A stretch of DNA of 64,000 nt from Triglochin maritima (lineage: Eukaryota; Streptophyta; Magnoliopsida; Alismatales; Juncaginaceae). Positions 55,632 through 64,000 of this stretch are shown piece by piece. The number at the start of each line of letters is the position of its first letter. Within the stretch, counting starts at the first letter, position 1. Made by a program: the position numbers and the translations under genes. Below the pieces are notes generated by a model. It did no database searches and had not been told where the DNA came from. It worked only from the letters and a program-made list of their open reading frames with translations. The DNA is taken from positions 26,991,741-27,055,740 of the forward strand of contig OY821782.1 in NCBI GenBank assembly GCA_963682175.1, given 5' to 3'.

Positions 55632-57169
55632 TGATTGACATCATTTCATGCTTATATTTGTACCTTATATCCATTATCTTACACCTAAGCAATGCTATGT
55701 GACGAGTTTTATGTTTAGTTTTCAGAAATAAAGAGGTTTGAAGAGAAGAGCCATGAAAGGACCCAAAAGCAGGAAAAAAGGACCTAATTGTGAGACCTGG
55801 GGACCAAGATGCAAGGGGGAAGGACCTGATCGTAAGACAGAAGGACCTAAGAGCAAAACAGGAAACTCCTCACCATCATGAGGAGTATTTTGTCAATTCG
55901 ATTCGGGTCGGAGCTCCACTAAACCAACCAGATGCATCTAAGACCAAGAAACACTTCAAGAAAAGCCCACAAAGAAAACCAGACGGATCCAAGCTTTATA
56001 GGCCGCCAATTGGCGGTCTGGAACCGCTAATTGGCGGTCCATTTAGCCCAGGATCCGTCCAATTTTCTGTAGCACGTGTATTAGTGTATTTTTAGTGTAT
56101 TTGTGGTATTGGTTTAGTCCCACATCGGGGGATTGTCCCGGATTAGCTTTTTCCATACTTATAAATAGAACTCTTCACCTTCCATTGTAATTACCCATTG
56201 TTTGGTGGCATTCTCTCTACTAAGGAGTGAGCCTTGAAGCAATAACTCAAGGTGGAGAAGGATGCTACCTTCAATGTGAGTCATTGTTAATAAAAGTTTA
56301 TTTGTTTCTTTTAATCTTGTTTTGTTATGTTGCTTGTTTTGTGTGGGTTGTTTTACTTTGTTCAATTTCTTGTTTAGTAATTTTAGTATCTTAGTTAAAT
56401 GTTTCTTTACTTAGTCTAATCAGTAGTGTAATGAGTAGTGAGTAGTTCCATCCCCATTTGGGGGGTGGAGAAATATGTGATATAATAATGTAGTGTATTA
56501 AGTGTGTGTTATTTTTATCCCTTGAGCTTTATATGATTTCCATAACCATCTAATGGGTCTCCACTCTTATCTTTGATATGCTAATGCTCTTGAATGAAGC
56601 TTAGCTTATGCTTTGATTAGTGGACCTATTTTATGGGGAATAATAAGGTTAGGATATGGATGAAGTAATTGTTGGTAACACAATTTGTAGTGTATGTGCT
56701 CTTGTTGCCTTTTCCTTAGCTAATGTCTTGTATGTTTTAATGATGTAGTCATCTTAATTCATGTGGAGGCATAGTAGGGTCTAGTCTTTATACTTGAGTT
56801 CATGTAGCTTCATTCCAATTATTGTCTTGTATGTTTTAATGATGTAGTCTTATCTTAATTCATGTAGAGGCAAAGTTGGATGTAGTTTTATGATTTCATG
56901 CACTACATGTTGTGAGGAGCTTAATGAACACACACACACTTCTTTATGTTCACATTATTTCTCTACCCCCTTTGGGGTTTAGTTTTATTGCTTATCTTCA
57001 TTTCCTTTTTGCATCTTAGTGTAGTTTAGTGTAATACATCTTTCTCCCTTCTTTTTACCTCTCGCCTTCGAATAAACCAAGTGTCGACACACCTCCCAGT
57101 GGACGACCCGTATTTGCCACCGCTTCAACGCGGCCGTGCACTTGCGGTTAAATATAAAACGATCAATCA
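55632..57169 (+). repeat. Element G 3' LTR
   Basis: The 1538-bp LTR is almost identical to 49794-51332. The USE is at 56117-56127 and TATAAATA at 56160-56167. Confidence 0.95.
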
Positions 57170-57174
57170 ATGCA

Positions 57175-58989
57175 CATCCTCAAGGATCCGTCCTTCTTCT
57201 TCACAAACAAAACTGGTGCACCCCAAGGCGAGACGCTCGGTCTGATAAATCCAGAGTCCATCAACTCCTGCAACTGCTTCTTCAACTCTGTCAACTCAGC
57301 AGGTGCCATCCGGTATGGAGCCTTCGACTGTGGTGTAGTGCCGGCTACCAACTCAATGCCGAACTCCAACTCCCGGTGTGGTGGTAAACCTGGAATCTCC
57401 GCTGGAAAAACATCCGCGAACTCCTGCACCACCTCAATGTCCTCTAGCCTCTGGGACTCTGCCTCCGCAACCACAAGTGTCGCCAGAAATGCTACACAAC
57501 CCTGCTGTAACAGTCTCTGAGCTCTCACGGCAGATACAATAATGCGACCCCCTCTGCTTCTGATCCCTCTAATCAGAATATCAGGCAAACCCTTCCTCGG
57601 GATCAAAATCTTCTCCTCACGGCACAAGACTCGAACATCATATTGGGACAGCCAATCCATCCCAAGTATGACATCAAAGTCCTCCATCGGTAGCAAGACC
57701 AGGTCTGCCGGAAACTCCTGATCTCCCGAAACAACCGTGGCGCCGGGGACAAATCTCCCCACAGTGCCCGCCAGACCCAGGGGTGTGCTGACCTCCAAAG
57801 TGGCAGTCAACATCGCAAGGGTACAGCCCAACACTCCCGCAAATCGCTCTGAGATGAACGAGTGTGTCGCGCCACAATCAAATAACACCCTAGCTACTGA
57901 ACCTGCAACAAGAAGTGTACCTTCCACGACAGCGCCTCCATCCCGAGCCTCCTCTGCCTGGATGGTGAAAACTCTGCCAGTGCGCTGCCCCTGCTGGGGT
58001 CTGAAAGGTGGTCTACCTCCGCCTCCTCCTCTGCCTGGTGCGGGTAAGCCCGATGGTCTGCTTGGTCCAGCTCCTCGGCTCGGACAGCTCCTGATAAAGT
58101 GACCCAGCTGGCCACAACCATGACATGCTCCGGGGGTGAAACACGGCCCGGAGTGAAACCTCCCACAAGTACCACAAGGCTCAGGTCGTGGTACTGCAAC
58201 TCCTGCTCCCTCGTATCGGGGCCTCTTACCCGGATTCCCTCCAGTCTGCCCTCCTGGCCTCCCAGAGAACCTACCTGATGGCCTCCTCTCATCCTGGTAG
58301 TTCTCCCTGTAGTCACGATCAAGAACAGAGGCACTCTTCACTGCATCGGCCAACGTGCTCGGCATGTGTGTCAGCACCTTCGTCCTCAGCTGCTTCCGGA
58401 GCCCTCGGACGAACTTCCCTGCTCTCTGCTCCTGTGTAACATACATCTCGGGACAGTAACGCTCAAGGGCGTTGAACTTCCCGATGTAGCCTGCTAGGGT
58501 CATGTCTCCCTGCTGAAGACTCAGAAACTCCTCCCTCTTCTGATCCTGGACATGCTGCGGAAAATACTGCTCGTTGAACTCGCCAACGAACTCCTCCCAG
58601 GCTATATCATCTCTGTCCGCAAACACCACTGCAGATGTGGACCTCCACCAGTTGGACGCAGCACCGCCCAAAACATAAGTAGCCAGGCCCACTCTCGCCT
58701 CTGGAGGACAACCAATAGCACTGAAGATCTTCTGCATCGTGAAGATCCACTCCTCCGCAGCCTCTGCGTCGTACTGCCCCAGAAAGGTAGGCGGATGCTG
58801 GCGCATAAACCGGTCATGCATAGCGCCAGTCCCCGTCTGCCCAGTCTGTGCCGTCTGCTGCTGTAGCATCTCTGTCAGACGTCCGACCGTATCGAACAAC
58901 GTCCGACGCTCATCCTCCCAAACCTCATCCCTCGCAGTCTCACTCTCACCGCGAGTATGGGCAACCGCCTTCCCCCGTCTAGGAGGCAT
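57175..58989 (-). CDS. Element F gag-protease and start of reverse transcriptase
   Basis: The ATG at 58989 (MPPRRGKAV) is the likely start; the longer frame from 59034 adds 15 leader residues. Capsid (retrotransposon gag) covers roughly residues 65-200 (EEWIFTMQKIF, GAASNWW, REEFLSLQQGDMTLAGY). Zinc knuckle CHGCGQLGHFIRSC is near 288-302. Protease near 360-460 has VLFDCGATHSFI, where Cys replaces the usual Ser of Asp-Ser-Gly, and ILGMDWL. Reverse transcriptase begins (APYRMAPAEL, KKDGSLRMCID), and G then interrupts. Together with 47166-49793 the frame is continuous, about 1480 residues, once G and one ATGCA are left out. Confidence 0.93.
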
Positions 58990-59096
58990 CTGCCAAAGGA
59001 AACAAGACAATATCAATATAATCTGTGCATGCATGATCCTCTAGACCTACTCCTAACTCAAAGGTGGTTTCTTTGGACAAGTACGCCGAGATCAAC

Positions 59097-59108
59097 GCTC
59101 TGATACCA
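59097..59108 (-). promoter_or_regulatory. Element F primer-binding site (tRNA-iMet)
   Basis: TGGTATCAGAGC on the minus strand lies three bases from the 5' LTR. Confidence 0.92.
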
Positions 59109-59111
59109 AAT

Positions 59112-61074
59112 TGTAACGTACCCGAAAACAGCGGAAAATTTAAACAATAATAAAGACCGTCAACGGTCAACACTGGGCACGTCACGGGAAACAAACCAAC
59201 ATATATAATATAAATATGATCCACGTGGAAGTCAAATATACAAACTGACTGTGATTACGACAAAAGCTATACAATATGTAATCACCTCAAAAGAAAGAGA
59301 CTGACAACTACAGGATCTGATCTCGGGGGCACCGTCCTAGGTCACCACCTCAACCTCTAACCCTGCTCGCTACCTGAAATGCAAACAACAAACATGCCTG
59401 AGTTCCCTGCAGGAACCCCGTATACCAAACCTCCTAAAATACAAAAGGAATTAAAGACAATGCAATGCTATGCACATGATCATCCGCCTCGGGCCCACAA
59501 TAATGCCCTCACCGCCTCCGCGGCACTGAACCACTCCTGCCACTAGGGTCAAGTCAGTCCACCGCTGCCTCACAAGGGTCAGTCGACACCACTGCTCCCC
59601 AAAAAGTGCAGGAAGGAACCCCTGGTACACGCCGCACCCAAGGAGCGAGTCAGCCCGCCGAATACACAACTCGGGTCAGACGACAGCCACTGCTCCCCCA
59701 AGAGTCGCCTAGCGCGCACCCTGCCGGAACATCCTCGGCCTACCGCTAAACCCTCGCAAACTGCCCAAGGTTTACGGTACACATCCCTCACACCCCGCTC
59801 GGTAAGAGAGGAAAAAGTACAACAATAATACGCCTTCGTCGAAGGTGAAATCCGTAGCTCTCAAAGCCGGTAATCAACCGTCGCCTCGGAGCCAGTAGTC
59901 GACCTGACATCGACGGATCGCGTGTGGATAAATCCACCAACCTGCGGCAGATCGGTCGACCGCTACAAGCACACCGGTCGACCGGTCCCCCACACAGTAC
60001 ACAGTACTGTACAAACAAATCTACCGGTCGAACCACGCCAACCGAATTACTGACCAATCGGTCGAACAAAAGTCATCTAGCGGTCGACCGTTTGGAAGGT
60101 CTACGCTATACAATTTTATATAATATATATATCCGACCGGTCGAACCAAGGGGCCGTTCGACCGATAACAGGACTTTCAATATTTTGCCCAAGTCTCGTT
60201 CGGTCGACCGGAACTGAAATACAGTTCGACCGAATCAACACAAGCACTCTACCGCTTAAATAAATGCTCAGTCGGTCGACCGAGAGTTAAAGAGCGGTCG
60301 ACCGTTTTGATGGTCAAAGCTCCCAACCGACTTAGCATCGAATGGATCGGTCGAACAAGGTTAAGGGCGTTCGACCGTTTAATAAGTCAAAACCCCCAAC
60401 CGACCCATTCTCATTGTTATTCGGTCGACCGGCTAAGTGGTCCCGTTCGACCGATAACAGCATATCCCATTTTTCCCGCACAAATCTGGCATAACGGTCG
60501 ACCGTCTAACGACATCGTTCGACCGTTCGCGGGTAAACATCAATATAATAATAGGATCGGTCGACTGCCCACAGGCACCGGTCGACCGATCGTCGTCTTC
60601 AACCTCTGAATTGGTTGAATTCCGACGGGGAATTCGACACCAACGTCGATCCCCAACACTCACAAGGCTTATGTGAGTTATAATGAAGATTTGGCATACC
60701 TTTTTGACGGTTGTGGAAGTCTCCCGAGCTTGAATCACTTCACTCCTCTTCTTCTTCCTTCTTCTCCTTCTTCTCCTCTTCTTCTACTTCACCTTCTTCT
60801 TTCCTCCTTCTTCTGCTTCGAAACACTCCTCTCACTCTCTGATAACAGGCAATGATGAAGAAAACGTCCAAACCCTTATCTCTTTACAACATCACCTTAA
60901 ATAGACAAATCCACCTACACCTCATCCAATCACACTTAACCTAAAACCTAACCAACCAAAGCCATCCACCTCAATCTCCACATGTCCAACACCTCCACCT
61001 CTCCATGCAGGATTAATTAGGGTTAATTAAGTTTAGGTTTTGTTAATTAAGATGTTTTAGATTAGGTTATTACA
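59112..61074 (-). repeat. Element F 5' LTR
   Basis: The 1963-bp LTR is flanked on the right by GGTAG (61075-61079). Most of the six differences from the 3' LTR are transitions, and several fall within or beside the palindrome array. Confidence 0.95.
59953..60590. repeat. CGGTCGACCG palindrome array in F 5' LTR
   Basis: It has the same order of palindromes as 45994-46632. One site reads GTTCGACCG here (60369) and GTTTGACCG in the other LTR. Confidence 0.9.
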
Positions 61075-61079
61075 GGTAG

Positions 61080-61988
61080 TCTCAACAAAATCTTCATCCC
61101 TTTTCTATTGATATCGATCTACATTTTTAGTGCACGTTGCAAAATCACTCAAAATGGTGTACAACATTTCACGCTCTTTTAAGCCGAACTGAACATGAAG
61201 TTTTCACACATGAAACTAGTGACATCAAAATATTGCAACCCCACGATATCAAAGAACCTGATGTAGCCATTATCAAAACAAAGAGATGGAAAGAATGCAC
61301 ATTGGGGTCAAGTAGAGACTCAAACTTCGACCCAATTACTTTCTTGAGACGGGATGTTACCCATCAGACCTCAAAATTGGGTCCAGAGTGCCCAAAAACC
61401 TCAGAAATGACTTCTGAAGTTGCCAGAAGCTTGACAGAGTGACCGGAATGCTCGCCGGAAAATCAGCCGTAAAACCCACCAGAAAAGTAGGCTGTGATTT
61501 CCAAACGGTAGTAAATTTCATGTGTGACCTCGGTTCAGCATGATCTACCATTCCAAATATTCATCTCGAAGAGTATAACAACCTTCAAGTTATTTAAGAA
61601 TAAACAATGACGAGATTGGACAGATCTGGCTCTTGAACCTTTTGTCTCCCAAAATTAGAAACTCAGATTTCTAGTGATCCGACTGTCGGATTGGAAAATA
61701 GTTGGTACCAACGTGTTCCTCTCAACGAAATTTTCAAGATGACTATTTGCATGCTGAAATCTGATACACTGATCTAATCTGATAGGATTTGTGTTAGTGT
61801 TAGGAGGTTTCTTGAACTATTACACTACATTTTCTTATTATGTATAAAATGTTCCCATTTTGATTTCACTCGCATTGAAAAGTTCCAAATGCCTTATCTG
61901 AAAATTTTCGACTCTTAAAATAAATTCCCCGCATAGTTAAAATAAAATAATATATTAAATATAAACTGGAAAGAAGAATAAATCTTAC
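61080..61988. other. Unassigned sequence next to F
   Basis: Low-complexity frames only. It probably continues the decayed Copia gag material left of F (45001-45153), since F's target duplication joins the two, but no domain is recognisable. The part nearest 61988 may be an intron of the LTP-like fragment. Confidence 0.4.
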
Positions 61989-62232
61989 CTCCGGGTGAAT
62001 ATGGACAAATCGTAGTACTCGTGGGATTTGCTTCGCAAGACACGAGGATCTTGTAGGCATCGTGGTCGGTGATATTGAGATCCTTACGGATTGAGCAGAG
62101 GCATGTTAAGTCTTTGTCACGTTATCGCATGCCGCCAAGAAGTGTTTCATACACATATCCTCGCCATTTGCCGTCGTCGATATCATTCCCACCATTGCCA
62201 ACCACCAACATAAGTAACCTCATCGTCTCCAT
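61989..62232 (-). pseudogene. Lipid-transfer-protein-like (DIR1-type) gene fragment, frameshifted
   Basis: On the minus strand the ATG at 62232 opens a hydrophobic signal-like start (METMRLLMLVV). A one-base shift leads to MVGMISTTANGEDMCMKHFL and AACDNVTK, and another shift to DLTCLCSIRKDLNITDHDAY, then ILVSCEANPTSTTICPYSPG, ending at a good splice donor (GAG|GTAAG at 61988). The Cys-X-Cys motif and spaced cysteines fit the eight-cysteine lipid-transfer fold of DIR1-like proteins. The central Cys-Cys segment is missing between the two halves, so a small deletion plus shifts disable it. Such proteins are secreted and bind lipids. The family call is moderate; a chance resemblance is possible. 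Confidence 0.5.
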
Positions 62233-62300
62233 TTCTGTTCCAACTTCTTTACCTCAACCTAACTGCTTCCAACGCATATGAGTTTGTGGCCGAGTCGGAA

Positions 62301-62308
62301 CTTATAAG
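62301..62308 (-). promoter_or_regulatory. Possible TATA box of the LTP-like fragment
   Basis: CTTATAAG lies about 70 bases upstream of the ATG at 62232, a normal plant spacing. It is a weak motif on its own. Confidence 0.3.
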
Positions 62309-62909
62309 CTGCTACATGATTCCATTCCTCCTGAAACAGTATGCTACCGGTTGGAAAATCACGAAATCTTTTATTTTTATGTAAATTAATCCATTTGTCG
62401 TACTCTTACTGACGTCATAGAGCCAAAAATTTCTTCGATTTTGCAATTTGATACTGTTAGTTTATTTCAGATGTAAAATATAATAATTTCTTAAGTAAAC
62501 GGCACACAATTTGAACCTCCGGTATATGACTGCATCTGGATTCATGTATGAATGGAAATGAAGATATCAAGTTTGATTCATAATGGACTATCTTTCGACC
62601 ATGGTTTGTGATTTTAAATGCATATGAGTCTATTTCAATAAGATGTTGATATTTCCCAATTATTGGGATGTTAAAGATCCAACACTAACTCAAGCCCAAG
62701 AAGTTATATTACTTCAGTAAATTATTAGTCCAACCCATTAAACTCAATTTCCGAAGAATTCATACATTAAGCTCAATTTCTAGAGAATTCATACTCTAGA
62801 TGTCTCTTCCTTATCCATCACTAGGAAGTTTCCAAGAAGTTTGAAAGTTTAGAAACTACAACTCTTCCACAAGCTTTCATTCACACCTATAAAATAAGGG
62901 TGTCATCTG
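62309..62909. other. Unassigned sequence; possible old LTR end
   Basis: From about 62640 the sequence has an AT-rich LTR-like look, with CACCTATAAAATAAGG (62886-62901) just before the boundary of element I. No partner LTR or primer site is visible, so this is only a possibility. No gene is seen. Confidence 0.35.
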
Positions 62910-64000
62910 TAACATCCTAAGAACAGCGGAAAAATTTAAAATTTAAACATACAATCAACTTGAGGACATTACTATAAAGACACGCGAACACAGGTGCACT
63001 AACATATAATATATGTATGTAATCGAGTTTACAAAAAAATGTGATTACATCAAAAGGCTCGTAAACAGGAAATATATACATGTAATCACGACCACCTCAA
63101 AAGAAAGGAAAGCAGGATCCGGTCCCGAGTGCTCTCCTCCGCGGTCACCACCCTCCTATCGCTGATCCCGACCTGAAATGCAAATATGAACTATGCCTGA
63201 GTTTCCATAAGAAAATCCCGTATGGCAAACCCTAACACATGAATGGAACCATGAATACGAAAACTGTAAAATGACATAAACCAAACAACCGCAAACACCA
63301 ACAATTGCCTCATTCACTGGAGCCACGATTTTGCCTCAATGTTACTGGAGCCACGGTTTTGCATCAATTTCCGGAGCCACAACGACGACGTATACATGCC
63401 TCATTCGCTGGGGCCAATACTTTGCAACCACAACCCGCTCCGCAGAGCCACCACTGATCGTTATTAGGCCGGTCTGTCCGTCTGTTGCCCCCAAATGGGC
63501 CGGCGAATCCGTTGCCTTCTAGCCAATCAACAAAAACAAGGAAAAACACCAAACTGTGTAAAAACGGTCGAACAAAAACATCACATCACTCGACCGAATC
63601 CCCTTCTAGAGGACTGACCCAACCGGAAGCACTAGTGAAAGAAATCCTCTTTGCTTAAAAAGATCAAACGGTCGAACGACCCAAGACATCCGGTCGACTG
63701 AAACCCACCAGTAAATCCCATCATCAAACCACACCACACGGTCGACCAAAATAACACTTCCGGTCGAACAACCTTTAAGTTTACTTAAGTCGTCGGTCGG
63801 ACAAGTCAAACAGGCGGTCGACCGTTTAGATGGTCAATGCCCTAAACGACCTATAACAGTACATTTGGTCGACCGACAAAGGGGTCATGTTCGACCGAAA
63901 GCACCCAGAGCCTCCATCTCTCGCTCAAAATGCACAACCGGTCGACCACCGAAGGGTATCGTTTGACCGGTGCGAGGGATATCGCCCGAAATACACTACA
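62910..64000 (-). mobile_element. Element I: partial LTR of an F-related Gypsy element
   Basis: It begins TGTAACATCCTAAGAACAGC, aligning with F's LTR edge (TGTAACGTACCCGAAAACAG). It continues with related blocks (CCTGAGTTTCC, CCCGTATGGCAAACCC) and a palindrome array. By analogy with F it is the 3' LTR of a minus-strand element that runs past the window end. Confidence 0.75.
63565..63970. repeat. CGGTCGACCG-type palindrome array in element I
   Basis: Ten or more variants (CGGTCGAACA, CGGTCGACCG, GTTCGACCG and similar) occur. It is more decayed than the array in F, and its spacers are mostly unlike those in F. Confidence 0.85.

Larger units (their letters stand above)
49794..57169 (+). mobile_element. 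Element G: young non-autonomous Athila-like element
   Basis: G is 7376 bp and complete: 5' LTR 49794-51332, primer site, leader, one frame (52431-53981), 3' region, polypurine tract and 3' LTR 55632-57169. Exact target duplication ATGCA is at 49789-49793 and 57170-57174. The LTRs (1539 and 1538 bp) differ at only two sites noticed (G/A near 50319 versus 56157; one T in a run near 50566). It has no pol, no protease and no capsid domain, yet moved recently, so it must be mobilised in trans. It lies inside F's reverse transcriptase. Confidence 0.95.
45154..61074 (-). mobile_element. Element F: Ty3/Gypsy chromovirus (Tekay-type)
   Basis: F is a full-length minus-strand element, 8540 bp without the nested element G, with target duplication GGTAG at 45149-45153 and 61075-61079. 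The two 1963-bp LTRs differ at about six sites noticed by eye. It has an initiator-Met primer site, a polypurine tract, and one gag-pol frame interrupted only by G. Integrase and a C-terminal chromodomain-like region point to the Tekay lineage. It was probably able to move until G inserted. Confidence 0.93.

Overview
The window is repeat-dense nuclear DNA of a flowering plant, almost certainly a eudicot, of the kind found in heterochromatin. Nearly all of it is LTR retrotransposon sequence nested inside other transposons, plus one Mutator-like DNA transposon. Primer-binding sites match plant initiator-Met tRNA (elements A, B, C, F) and the plant Athila-type Asp tRNA site (D, G, H). No intact host gene is visible. 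The only host-gene candidate is a broken lipid-transfer-protein-like (DIR1-type) fragment at 61989-62232. I cannot name the species.

Layout. C, an old internally deleted Ty1/Copia element (1-1605, resuming 21134-21315), is split by B, a Copia element of about 9.7 kb of its own sequence (1606-21133, plus). B's 5' LTR is itself split by A, a sister copy in the opposite orientation (2395-12226, minus, target duplication ATAAT). Next comes E, a decayed Athila-like Ty3/Gypsy element (21316-23036, resuming 42262-43740). E is split by a Mutator-like element (23037-23912 and 39611-42261) that carries inverted copies of a minisatellite near its two ends. Inside that DNA transposon sit H (minus, 23913-30903) and D (plus, 30897-39380), two Athila-like elements joined across a 7-bp microhomology, plus an inverted LTR scrap (39381-39610). 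Decayed Copia pieces follow (43745-45000). F is a young Tekay-type chromovirus (45154-61074, minus, target duplication GGTAG) whose reading frame is interrupted only by G, a still younger element (49794-57169, plus, target duplication ATGCA). The window ends with unassigned sequence, the LTP-like pseudogene, and part of an F-related LTR (I, 62910-64000).

How the parts relate. The four Athila-like elements (D, E, G, H) carry gag or gag-protease coding only and no reverse transcriptase or integrase. They still share a leader block, an A-rich tract, two polypurine tracts and a hairpin module before the 3' LTR. This suggests a satellite-like family copied by enzymes from other elements; G has even lost capsid and protease yet has almost identical LTRs. 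Copia elements A and B and Gypsy elements F and I all carry dense arrays of the palindrome CGGTCGACCG inside their LTRs, although they belong to different superfamilies. D and G LTRs carry what looks like a plant snRNA-type promoter (USE plus TATA at Pol II spacing). By the number of LTR differences seen by eye, the order from youngest is roughly G, then F and H, then D, then A and B, with C, E and the Mutator-like element oldest.
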